Of a DNA stretch of 64,000 nt, positions 33,877 to 43,927 are shown in pieces (the first letter of the stretch is position 1; every line of letters begins with the position of its first letter). The notes beneath the pieces were generated by a model. The model had not been told where the DNA came from and did no database searches. It saw nothing but the letters and a program-made list of their open reading frames with translations. The position numbers and the translations under genes were made by a program. The DNA comes from Pseudolabrys sp. (GTDB lineage: Bacteria; Pseudomonadota; Alphaproteobacteria; Rhizobiales; Xanthobacteraceae), in contig JAFIGS010000017.1 of assembly GCA_017849615.1 (NCBI GenBank), positions 186,001 through 250,000 on the forward strand, written 5' to 3'.

Positions 33877-35312
33877 GGTCTTTCCGATCTTTGGTCAGAA
33901 TGGTCTGTCTTGAGAAGCAGACGCTGCGTCAAGGCCGCGCGCACCGCAGCGATCGAAGACCGCTGGGTCTGTTCGTAAATGTCGAACTCGTCGAGCACCG
34001 GAACGCCGAGCGCCTCGATGAATGCCGCGCGGGCGGCACTGGTCTCGTAGAGCCGCCGCTCCTCGCCGCCGAGATTGGATTGGAATATTCCGGCCGCGCT
34101 CACGGGCAGGAAGTCCTCATAGACAATCGGATAGGCGTCGACGATGCCGAGGCGCACGAGGTCCTCTATCGGCATGGTCGCGGCGGTGTCGTGAATGTCG
34201 CGACGCGCGGCATTGCCCAGCGCATATTTGAAGTAGCCCAAGCCCTGAAGACGCAGCGTCTCGTGGTCGTCGGGAAACGCCTTGAACGCCGCCGCCAGCC
34301 GCTCTTCGTAGCTCGCCTCGCGGTCGCCTTGCACGCCATCTTGGCGCGCCGCGGCCAGCAGTTCGTCGTAAAGCGCCCGCCCCTTGCGCGTCAGGGCAAG
34401 GCCGCGCTGCTCGATCTCACCGAAGCGCGCGGTGTGCGTCCCTGCGATCTGCTCCTCGCCGCTGCCGAACAGGATCGGCTCTTCGAGCGCCTTGAAACTG
34501 GTCTGCCGCAGCAGGATCGGACAGGCGCGCCGCGGCGGACCTTCGATCACCGCCTTGGCGGCGATGCCGCGCTCCGGCATGCGGCGCTGCACTTCGTCGA
34601 TGTCGAGGGTGCGCGGCGTCAGATGATTGATATGCGGTCCCCGGAAAGCAACGATGTCGGCGATCAGCCGATGCGCCCCGCTCAAGCGGCGATAGGTTCC
34701 TGCATCGACGGTCGCGGCGCTGTGCCACTGGAAGACCCGTACGGCCTCGCGCACAAAGCGCGCCGTCTCGTCCTCGGTAAGCCCGCCATTGCCTTCAAAG
34801 CGCTCGACGAGGTCGAGCAGTTCATCCGAAAAGATGCGCCGGCGCGCCAGAGCAGCTTCGGCCTCGCGGCGAAGGCCGTCATCGTCGATCAGCTCGAGCC
34901 GCAGCAGCGAGGTGAAGACGCGGAACGGATTGCTGGCCAGCGCGGCCTCGCTCACCGGGCGGAAGGCCGTGGAGTGCACGGGCACGCCGGCGACCGAAAG
35001 GTCGTAATAACCGACCGGCACCATGCCCATCACGGCGAATAGCCGGCGAATGAAGGACAGTTCCGCCGCGGTGCCGACCCGGATGGCGCCGTGGCGTTCG
35101 ACGTTGATGCGGTCTAGATCGTCGCTGGCGTTCAGCCGGGCGCGCAATACCGGATCCGCGGCGAGCGTCTGGCTGTTGACGTCGGCCACCAGGTCGAGGA
35201 GCGTTCCGTACTGGGGCACCTCCGCCCGATACATAACTGACATGGCCTGGGAGAAGGCTGTGCGGATGTCGTCGGGCCAGGAATAGGCCGCGGAGGGTGC
35301 CGATGCGCCCAT
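33873..35312 (-). CDS. hglS: 2-oxoadipate dioxygenase/decarboxylase (DUF1338, D-2-hydroxyglutarate synthase)
   Basis: 479 residues of the DUF1338 family. In P. putida HglS, which converts 2-oxoadipate to D-2-hydroxyglutarate, I recall a VOC-like metal site of His70, His226 and a Glu, plus substrate Arg74. Here RHGAIRVG supplies His74 and Arg78 with the same spacing, GPHINHLTPR the second His and FGEIEQRG the Glu. It is first in the leftward trio with the ALDH7 and aminotransferase genes and is divergent from a LysR gene. The D-2-hydroxyglutarate dehydrogenase-like gene at 26040 would use its product. Confidence 0.88.
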   Translation of the reverse strand: MGASAPSAAYSWPDDIRTAFSQAMSVMYRAEVPQYGTLLDLVADVNSQTLAADPVLRARLNASDDLDRINVERHGAIRVGTAAELSFIRRLFAVMGMVPVGYYDLSVAGVPVHSTAFRPVSEAALASNPFRVFTSLLRLELIDDDGLRREAEAALARRRIFSDELLDLVERFEGNGGLTEDETARFVREAVRVFQWHSAATVDAGTYRRLSGAHRLIADIVAFRGPHINHLTPRTLDIDEVQRRMPERGIAAKAVIEGPPRRACPILLRQTSFKALEEPILFGSGEEQIAGTHTARFGEIEQRGLALTRKGRALYDELLAAARQDGVQGDREASYEERLAAAFKAFPDDHETLRLQGLGYFKYALGNAARRDIHDTAATMPIEDLVRLGIVDAYPIVYEDFLPVSAAGIFQSNLGGEERRLYETSAARAAFIEALGVPVLDEFDIYEQTQRSSIAAVRAALTQRLLLKTDHSDQRSERP

Positions 35313-35447
35313 TTATCAACCTGATTTTACTGGATTTTTATTGTCGCCCGGATTGGGCTTTGAACCGGTATCTTGGCCGCGGCCGGGCTGGATGCAAACG
35401 ATGATCCGGCCTAACATCATGACTAAACGGAATGAACTGAGGCTGTC

Positions 35448-36353
35448 ATGGCGATGTCCCGCCGCTTCCTGCCGTCGATGTCCCTGCTCTATGCCTTCGA
35501 AGCGGCGGCACGGAGCGCAAGCTTCACCAGAGCGGCGGCCGAGCTCAATCTGACCCAGAGCGCGGTCAGCCGGCAGATCCGTGCGCTCGAGGACATGCTC
35601 GGCTGCGCCCTGTTTCTGCGCGAGCGGCAGACGGTGAAGCTGACCGCGGCCGGCACGGCCTATGCCGCGGAAATTCGCGAGGCCCTGCGGCGCATCGGCA
35701 CCGCGACTTTGGATTTACGTGCCAATCCGGCTGGCGGCAGCCTCAATCTGGCGATCCTGCCGACGTTCGGCACACGCTGGCTGGCGCCACGCCTGCCCAG
35801 CTTTCTGGGCGCCAATCCGGGCATCACCATCAATCTCACGACGCGGCTGGCCCCGTTCGACTTCCATTTCGAACAGATCGATGCCGCGATCCATTTCGGA
35901 GAGCCCGACTGGCCCGGCGCGGAAATGGAGCTTCTGATGGGCGAGACCGTGGTGCCGGCCTGCAGCGCCGCCCTGCGCGACCGGCTCGGGATCCGAACGC
36001 CGTCCGATCTGCTCAAGGCGCCGCTTCTGCATCTGGCGTCGCGTCCGGACGCCTGGCACCACTGGTTCGCGGCCATGGGACTCGACCCGGACGGCGTCCA
36101 CGGCATGATGATCGATCAATTCGCCACCGCGGCGCAGGCGGCGACGGCAGGCATGGGCCTGGCTTTGCTGCCGAAATTCCTGATAGAGGCCGAACTGGCG
36201 CGGGGCGATCTGGTCGTGCCGGTCGATGGCGCCATCAAGAGCACCGGACATTACTATCTCGCCTGGCCGCCCCCCCGCTCGTCCTATCCTCCGCTGCAGG
36301 CGTTTCGCGCCTGGTTGCACGAACAGGCGACGGCAGCCGCGACCGTCATGTAA
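35448..36353 (+). CDS. LysR-family regulator (GcvA-like)
   Basis: 301 residues. The N-terminal helix-turn-helix SASFTRAAAELNLTQSAVSRQIRALE is of the GcvA subgroup, and the effector domain covers about 95-295. GAGG lies 6 bp before the ATG. It is divergent from hglS across 135 bp, so it probably controls the lysine/2-aminoadipate genes. I found no convincing dyad in the gap. Confidence 0.9.
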   Translation: MAMSRRFLPSMSLLYAFEAAARSASFTRAAAELNLTQSAVSRQIRALEDMLGCALFLRERQTVKLTAAGTAYAAEIREALRRIGTATLDLRANPAGGSLNLAILPTFGTRWLAPRLPSFLGANPGITINLTTRLAPFDFHFEQIDAAIHFGEPDWPGAEMELLMGETVVPACSAALRDRLGIRTPSDLLKAPLLHLASRPDAWHHWFAAMGLDPDGVHGMMIDQFATAAQAATAGMGLALLPKFLIEAELARGDLVVPVDGAIKSTGHYYLAWPPPRSSYPPLQAFRAWLHEQATAAATVM

Positions 36354-36447
36354 GCGATGGCTCTCATCTGGCCCGCCGCGCGCCCGGCATTCTTCCGGAC
36401 ATGCACGGTCAAGCCAATGCGGTCGGCCGCATCGGCGGAAGATCAGG

Positions 36448-36478
36448 TTGCCGCGCACCGGACGTCGGTGCGCGGCAA
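36448..36478. terminator. Bidirectional hairpin between convergent LysR and binding-protein genes
   Basis: A perfect 13-bp stem TTGCCGCGCACCG / CGGTGCGCGGCAA with loop GACGT, in the 132-bp gap between convergent genes. It lacks a proper T-run, so it may rely on Rho or serve as a 3' end stabiliser. Confidence 0.6.
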
Positions 36479-36485
36479 ATCGATG

Positions 36486-37553
36486 TCAGGGCTTGAACAC
36501 GTATCCCGGCTTGATCGCGACTTCTTCCGGAATGGGCTTGAGATCCGAGAACAGGTCCGGGTGCGTCTTCATCACGTTGAGGATGTACTTCGGCTCGATG
36601 TGCTTGTTCACATCGAACACCGACTTGATCACGCTGAGCCGCTGCAGCGTGTCCTGGGCCTGCCATAGCGCACGATAGTTATGCGCCGAGATGCGGCGGT
36701 CCACCTGCTGGATGTTATACTCCATCGCGGTCTCGGCCACGTCGAGCTTCAAACCGGGAATCCAGCGCGTGCCAATGGCGGCGGCCTGCTTCGGATTCTT
36801 GCGCATCCACTGATCGGCTTCCGAGACGGCCGCCAGGAATTTTTCGGCCGTCTCGCCGTTCTTCTCCAGCCACGGCCGCAGGGCGACGTTGAAGCCGAGA
36901 TAGGAGATGACGTCGCCGCCGCGGATCACTTCGATCGCGCCCGGCACGTCCTTCATGCCGATCACGGGCACCGGGTCCCAGCACACGAAGCCGTCCACGC
37001 CCTTGGCGAGCAGCGCCACGTTCATTTCCGGCGGCGGCGTATTGACGAGCGTCACGTCGGCTGGCGTAAGGCCGGCCTTTTCGAGCAGGCCGAGAATGTA
37101 GAGATGGTTGATGGTGCCGAAAGACGTGGCGATCTTCTTGCCCTTGAGGCTCTTGAGATCGCCCTTGACCATCCCGGAGTCCTTGCCGGCGATCAGCGCC
37201 AGCGTCGCGTCCGAACCCAGCTTGGTGGCGTTACCGCTGAAGTTACCGATGAACACGAGGTCCATGCCGCGCAGGATGGCGCCGATGGCCGGCACGCCGG
37301 CCTGCACCATATCGGTTTCGCCGGCCTGCAAGGCATTGAGCGCGTCAACGCCGGTCGCGTAAGGACGCGCGATGGTGACATCGAGGCCGTATTTCTCGAA
37401 GAAGCCGCGCTCGAGGGCAATCGGCAACGCCAGCATGTCGACAGCCGCCACCATGCCGACCTTGAGCTTGACGGGCTCCTTGGTCTGCGCCGTTGCCAAT
37501 GACGGCATCAGCAGCATCAAGGCGCAGAACAGCATCGCAATTCGTCGCATCAT
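36486..37553 (-). CDS. ABC importer substrate-binding protein, NMT1/TauA family
   Basis: 355 residues with a Sec signal peptide (MMRRIAMLFCALMLLMPSLATAQ). The mature protein shows the family's LKVGMVAAVDMLALPIALERGFFEKYGLDV and later NVALLAKGVDGFVCWDPVPV. It is the last gene of a leftward set GntR - permease - permease - ATPase - small membrane protein - binding protein. Ligand unknown. Confidence 0.88.
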   Translation of the reverse strand: MMRRIAMLFCALMLLMPSLATAQTKEPVKLKVGMVAAVDMLALPIALERGFFEKYGLDVTIARPYATGVDALNALQAGETDMVQAGVPAIGAILRGMDLVFIGNFSGNATKLGSDATLALIAGKDSGMVKGDLKSLKGKKIATSFGTINHLYILGLLEKAGLTPADVTLVNTPPPEMNVALLAKGVDGFVCWDPVPVIGMKDVPGAIEVIRGGDVISYLGFNVALRPWLEKNGETAEKFLAAVSEADQWMRKNPKQAAAIGTRWIPGLKLDVAETAMEYNIQQVDRRISAHNYRALWQAQDTLQRLSVIKSVFDVNKHIEPKYILNVMKTHPDLFSDLKPIPEEVAIKPGYVFKP

Positions 37554-37554
37554 A

Positions 37555-37881
37555 TCATCCTCCCCCTGGTTGAAGCGGCTCGACGCGCGTCACCCAATAA
37601 GGCCGGGCGACGGTCGTCAGGTCCGCTCGTTTTACGCCACGTACTTCAACGGCTTTTTCTTGTGTTCCGGACACCCTGCCGTATGTCTGGAAGAGCTGAA
37701 CGTGGAAGCGTTCCGGTTCAAACGGCAGCTTGACCAGAATATTGACCTTCTCCGAACTGCCCGAAAAGTCCGCAACCTTCCGCGGCGCCGCGATCGTCAG
37801 CCAGAGCTGCCAGGCGATATAGCAAATCGCCACCGCGATCAGGATATGCGCCTTTCGCGATCGGAGGGCATCACGCAGCAT
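37555..37881 (-). CDS. Small membrane-anchored protein of unknown function
   Basis: 108 residues. One hydrophobic segment (about 13-31, ILIAVAICYIAWQLWLTIA) follows a basic N-terminus, then a polar, probably periplasmic, domain with beta-type pattern (VNILVKLPFEPERFHVQLFQTYG). No family recognised. It lies 3 bp after the ATPase gene and 1 bp before the binding-protein gene, so it is co-transcribed and may assist the importer, for example by tethering the binding protein. Confidence 0.65.
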   Translation of the reverse strand: MLRDALRSRKAHILIAVAICYIAWQLWLTIAAPRKVADFSGSSEKVNILVKLPFEPERFHVQLFQTYGRVSGTQEKAVEVRGVKRADLTTVARPYWVTRVEPLQPGGG

Positions 37882-37884
37882 GTT

Positions 37885-38643
37885 TCACGCTGACCGCACG
37901 AGTTGCAGCACGCGGCCCGTCAGTTCCTTGAACTGAGGATCGTCATTCAGCGCATCCCATGAGCGCGGCCGCGGCAGATCCACGTCGATTTCTTCGAGCA
38001 CCCGCCCTTTCGACAAGGCGACCACCCGGTTAGCAAGGAACACGGCCTCGGCGACGTCGTGTGTAATGAAAATGACGGTCGGCCGCTTCTCCTGCCAGAT
38101 GCGGGTCAGCTCTTCCTGCAGCGTCATGCGCGTCTGGGCATCCACGCTGGCAAACGGCTCGTCCATCAAGAGCACGTCCGGCTCGTTCGCCAGCGCGCGC
38201 ACCACGCCGACGCGTTGCTGCATGCCACCCGACAACTCCGCGGGATAGCGCCCCGCCGCTTCGGTCAACTTGGCGAGTGCCAGATACTCATGCGCGATCT
38301 TCTCGCGCTCGGCTTTGCCGACGCCGCGCATCTTCGGGCCAAAGGCGACGTTCTCCAGCACGGTTTTCCAGGGAAATAACGCAAACGACTGGAACACCAC
38401 GCCGCGATCGGGCCCAGGCCCATTGACGGGCCGGCCCCCAACCAGAATGTCCCCGCCGGTGTGCGGAAGGAAGCCGGCGATCATGTTGAGGATCGTGGTC
38501 TTGCCGCAGCCGGACGGCCCGACGATGCACACGAACTCGCCCTGCTCCACGTTCAGCGATACGTCGTGCACGGCCGTGACGTTTGTACCGGCATAAGGGT
38601 CGAAATAGGTCTTCGACAGATTGCGGATGGTCAGGTTCTTCAT
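37885..38643 (-). CDS. ABC importer ATPase, NitT/TauT type
   Basis: 252 residues from the ATG at 38643, which overlaps the permease stop (ATGA). Walker A GPSGCGKTT, signature LSGGMQQR, Walker B VLLMDEPFASVDAQTR, H-loop FITHDVAEAVFLA. An in-frame ATG at 38661 lies inside the upstream gene and is less likely. Confidence 0.92.
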   Translation of the reverse strand: MKNLTIRNLSKTYFDPYAGTNVTAVHDVSLNVEQGEFVCIVGPSGCGKTTILNMIAGFLPHTGGDILVGGRPVNGPGPDRGVVFQSFALFPWKTVLENVAFGPKMRGVGKAEREKIAHEYLALAKLTEAAGRYPAELSGGMQQRVGVVRALANEPDVLLMDEPFASVDAQTRMTLQEELTRIWQEKRPTVIFITHDVAEAVFLANRVVALSKGRVLEEIDVDLPRPRSWDALNDDPQFKELTGRVLQLVRSA

Positions 38644-39449
38644 CGCGTCACCAGTCCCCAACGCTGTCCGGTCGCCCGCTCGATCGGCGCGAGGATCCAG
38701 CTATCGACGATGTACCAAAGGATGCCCAGAATGATCATGCCGAGCAGAATCTCGACGACCGAACCGGCGCGGCGCGCATCGAACATGAGAAAGCCGATGC
38801 CGCTGGTGCCGACGATGATCTCGGTGGCGATCAAGGCCCGCCAGCCGTAGCCGAGACCGTTGCGCAGGCCGGTCACGATATTCGGGAGCGCGCCGGGCAG
38901 CACCACTTCCCACAGCATGCGGGTGCGCGAGCAGCCAAGGCTCCGCGCCGCGCGTTCCATGGTGATGGGAATCGATCGCACGCCCAGCACGGTGTTCAGC
39001 ACGACTGGGAAGATGACCGTGTAGACGATGACCACCGTCATGGTGACGAGGCCATAGCCGAACCAGATCACCAGGATCGGCAGCCAGGCGATGTCGCCGA
39101 TAGCCTGAAAGAAAAGAAGCAGCGGCCAAAGCGCCGTATGCGCCCGCTGGCTGAGGCCGACCAGGATGCCAAGCGGAATGCCGAGCGCGATCCCCCAGAA
39201 CGCGCCGACCGCAAGCCGTACCATGCTGTCCTGCAAATACTCCGGCAGAACCCCTGTATAGACCAGCAAGCCGAACGAGCGCACGACGTCGCCGGGCCCC
39301 GGCAGGAAGACACGGGGAAATATCTGCAATTCGGTGACGATCCACCACGCCGCGACGATCGGAATGAAGGGCGCGATCGAGCCGATCGAAGGAAAGCGCG
39401 CCGTCAGGCGAACCAGAAAACTCCAGATGTTGAGGATGACCGGCTTCAT
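38640..39449 (-). CDS. ABC importer permease 2, NitT/TauT type
   Basis: 269 residues from the ATG at 39449, which overlaps the stop of permease 1 by 4 bp; the longer frame to 39527 is inside that gene. About six membrane segments and the coupling region AARSLGCSRTRMLWEVVLPGALPN. With permease 1 it suggests a heterodimeric channel, unlike the single-permease importer at 20357. Confidence 0.92.
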   Translation of the reverse strand: MKPVILNIWSFLVRLTARFPSIGSIAPFIPIVAAWWIVTELQIFPRVFLPGPGDVVRSFGLLVYTGVLPEYLQDSMVRLAVGAFWGIALGIPLGILVGLSQRAHTALWPLLLFFQAIGDIAWLPILVIWFGYGLVTMTVVIVYTVIFPVVLNTVLGVRSIPITMERAARSLGCSRTRMLWEVVLPGALPNIVTGLRNGLGYGWRALIATEIIVGTSGIGFLMFDARRAGSVVEILLGMIILGILWYIVDSWILAPIERATGQRWGLVTR

Positions 39450-40222
39450 GAGCGTTGCACCATGCCCCAGCGCTCGATGGTGGCGCGTTCCAACGGCGCG
39501 AGCAGCAGCCGGTCGAGCAGCAACCACAGCACGCCGATAACGATCATGCCGAGCACAATCACTTCGGTCTTGTAGAAGTCACGCGCGACGAACAGCATAT
39601 AGCCGAGGCCGACATTGGTCGCGATCATCTCGGCGGCGATCAGGCCGCGCCAGGCAAAGCCGAGGCCCGTGCGTATGCCAGTGACGATGTTGGGTAACGC
39701 GCCCGGCAACAGCACTTCGGTCAGCATCGCCCACTTCCCTGCCCCGAGAGAGGCGGCCGCATTGCGCACAGGCAGCGGAATGGTCGAGACGCCGAGCAGC
39801 GTGTTGTAGGTCACGATGAAGAACACCGCGTTGAAAATGACAAACGTAATGGCGCCGAAGCCGTAGCCGAACCAGAGGGTGGCGATCGGAATCCAGGCTA
39901 TGCCCGCCAGCACCGAGAAGAACCTGAACAGCGGCGTCAGGAAGCTCGAGACGACGGGGCTCACGCCCATGGCAATCCCCAGCGGGATGGCGACCAGAAG
40001 CGCGAGCACCGTGCCGACGGCGACGCGCATCAGGCTTGCGCCAATGTGCTGGATAAGCGTGCCGTCTTTGATTCCTTCAAGGCCGGCCTGGATCACGGAG
40101 CCGAGGTGAGGAAACAGTCGTGGATTGACATTGAAATACGGGATCAGAACGGTCCACAGAACGAGAAGGACCACAAACGGGGCGCAGAACCAGAGCGCCG
40201 ATGAGAGCCGGTGCTGCATCAT
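39446..40222 (-). CDS. ABC importer permease 1, NitT/TauT type
   Basis: 258 residues with the coupling segment AAASLGAGKWAMLTEVLLPGALPN and about six membrane segments; clearly a paralogue of the next permease downstream. Its first base shares position 40222 with the last base of the GntR gene, so the regulator and importer are one transcript. Confidence 0.92.
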   Translation of the reverse strand: MMQHRLSSALWFCAPFVVLLVLWTVLIPYFNVNPRLFPHLGSVIQAGLEGIKDGTLIQHIGASLMRVAVGTVLALLVAIPLGIAMGVSPVVSSFLTPLFRFFSVLAGIAWIPIATLWFGYGFGAITFVIFNAVFFIVTYNTLLGVSTIPLPVRNAAASLGAGKWAMLTEVLLPGALPNIVTGIRTGLGFAWRGLIAAEMIATNVGLGYMLFVARDFYKTEVIVLGMIVIGVLWLLLDRLLLAPLERATIERWGMVQRS

Positions 40223-40998
40223 CAGGTTTGCCTCAGAATGCTGGGGCCGCCGGGCCGTCCGTCGCGGCGGGAGCCGGCCTGCCGCTTCGACAATCTGGAC
40301 CCCGTGTAACCGACGAGCTGCGCCATGGCGTCACGGGCTTTCTGGGCATCGCGCTCCTCGATGGCGCGAGCGGTGGCGGCATGGTTGGGCAAGTTGCCCT
40401 CGAACCAGCCGCCAACGCTGTCCACCGCAACGAGAAACACCGTGCTCAGAATGGTGTCGATCGCGCCGCGAAAACCCTGCAGGACGGGATTGTGGGTCGC
40501 GTCCAGAATCGCGAGGTGAAAGGCCTTGTCCGCGGCCGTCGCGGAGGCCTGATTGTCTGAAATTTCCATCGCCGCCAGAGCCGCGTTGATCCGCTGTCGA
40601 TCCTTCTTGGTGGCGCGGGTGGCAGCGAGGGCGGCAGCGGCCGGTTCGATGATCGAGCGGACTTCCTGAATAGCCAGCAGAAGTTCGACGTCGGGCTTGT
40701 CCTGACCGACAAGCCAGCTCAACACATCCCGATCGAGCAAGCTCCAGTCGCTGCGCGGCAAGACCCGGGTGCCATGGCGCGGCCGGACGCTGACAAGTCC
40801 CTTTCCCGACAGCGTCTTGATCGCCTCACGAACGACGCCGCGGCCGACGGCGAAGCGGACTTCGAGGTCGTGCTCGGGCGGAAGCAGCGCTCCTGCGGGG
40901 ATGATCTCCTGAGCGATCTCGCGGCCGAGCGTCGTCAGCACCGCATGAATGCGGCCCGGCTTCGGACGCCTCGCAGATTTGGCGCGCGTGGTCGGCAC
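40222..40998 (-). CDS. GntR-family regulator, FadR/FCD subgroup
   Basis: 258 residues. Winged helix: ALLPPEHDLEVRFAVGRGVVREAIKTLSGKGLVSVRPRHGT. The all-helical FCD effector domain covers about 90-230, with metal-type residues in DKAFHLAILDATHNP and NHAATARAIEERD. First gene of the leftward importer operon, so it probably represses its own operon until a ligand (often a sugar acid or other carboxylate) binds. Confidence 0.9.
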   Translation of the reverse strand: MPTTRAKSARRPKPGRIHAVLTTLGREIAQEIIPAGALLPPEHDLEVRFAVGRGVVREAIKTLSGKGLVSVRPRHGTRVLPRSDWSLLDRDVLSWLVGQDKPDVELLLAIQEVRSIIEPAAAALAATRATKKDRQRINAALAAMEISDNQASATAADKAFHLAILDATHNPVLQGFRGAIDTILSTVFLVAVDSVGGWFEGNLPNHAATARAIEERDAQKARDAMAQLVGYTGSRLSKRQAGSRRDGRPGGPSILRQT

Positions 40999-41074
40999 GA
41001 TCGTGTTCGCTCCCTGCCGCCGGCTCTTGGGCCCGCTGGCATGGTCGAGGATACACAGATCTTATGTCGGCGCA

Positions 41075-41101
41075 ATCATCCGATGTTAAACATCCGATGA
41101 T
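41075..41101. promoter_or_regulatory. Candidate operator for the GntR regulator
   Basis: ATCATCCGATGT and ACATCCGATGAT are near-perfect inverted arms (11 of 12 pairs) around TAA, 77 bp upstream of the GntR start codon. CATCCGATG also occurs as a direct repeat within it. Autoregulation is inferred from position. Confidence 0.45.
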
Positions 41102-41160
41102 CGTGAGTTGCCGCAACGCAACAAGAGCGCTCGGTCGGGACGGCCGCCCGCGCTGCCGTA

Positions 41161-41795
41161 TTACCTGCGCCCGGCAGGCGAATTATGGTGCTTCAGAAAC
41201 GCCTCAGCGATCGCCGGCGCGATCACCAGCGCGCCGTGATTGCGCATGATCACGACGCTCTTGTCGCCAAAGTCTTCCAGCAGCGCGTTGCGCATGCCCT
41301 TCTCGAGCTCGAAGCCCTTGAAGTCGTGATAGCCGACGCGGTTGTGAAAGATGACCGCGTGCTGGCTGATCGGCAGCAGGCCGCATTTCTGCGAGGCCAC
41401 CGCGATATCTGACGGCGTATGCGTATGCATCTTGCAGCCGATCTCGGGCCGCCCCTCCAGAACCGCCGCGTGAATCGTCTTGACGGCTTCCATCATCGGA
41501 CCGATGTCCGGCCTGACCGGCGTGCCGTCGAGTTTGTATTTCCACATGCTAGACGCCGTGGTTTCGCGGAACAGGAAATCATCGGCCTTGTCAGCAGATG
41601 GTTCCGCTGATCCGGAATGCGCGCCGAAATGTGGTTGCAGGTCAGATCCTCGATGCCGAAGTAGGCCAGCAGCCGGTGGCACACGCCCAATTCGACCCGG
41701 CACTGCAGCTCTTCCGGAGAAACTTCCTGCTGCGCGAAAGAAAGGCCAGCACATCGACCTCGATTGCATTCCGTCGGAGGCCGAAAGGCTGACAC
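41161..41795 (-). pseudogene. Class II aldolase/adducin-family pseudogene, frameshifted and truncated
   Basis: The N-terminal family blocks CHRLLAYFGIEDLTCNHISARI are in one frame (about 41600-41720), while the continuation ADDFLFRETTASSMWKYKLDG, the metal-site MHTHTPSDIAV and VIMRNHGALVI lie in another frame (to 41161). The switch falls near 41585-41600 and needs a single-base indel. The C-terminus stops soon after AEAFLKHH, where intact relatives have another ~40 residues or more. It lies 162 bp upstream of the GntR gene, on the same strand. A lost degradative aldolase of the neighbouring operon is likely. Confidence 0.75.
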
Positions 41796-41989
41796 CGTCT
41801 CTTTGGTAGGTCAACATAGCTATATTCTAGATATATTTTTGCGCGGCCCGCCCCACCCGGTCGCCCCTTTACGGCGCGGCGCCAAAGGAATAGATGGCAC
41901 GCTCCCATTCCGACGCTTGGACAGGACCCGCGGGCTTGCCCCGCCGCGTTCCCGTTTTCGTGCGCGAACCTGAAGAACCAGCCCCCAAG

Positions 41990-43897
<1,908 letters not shown>

Positions 43898-43927
43898 TCC
43901 CTGACGTCTTGCGTTCCTCACGCATCG

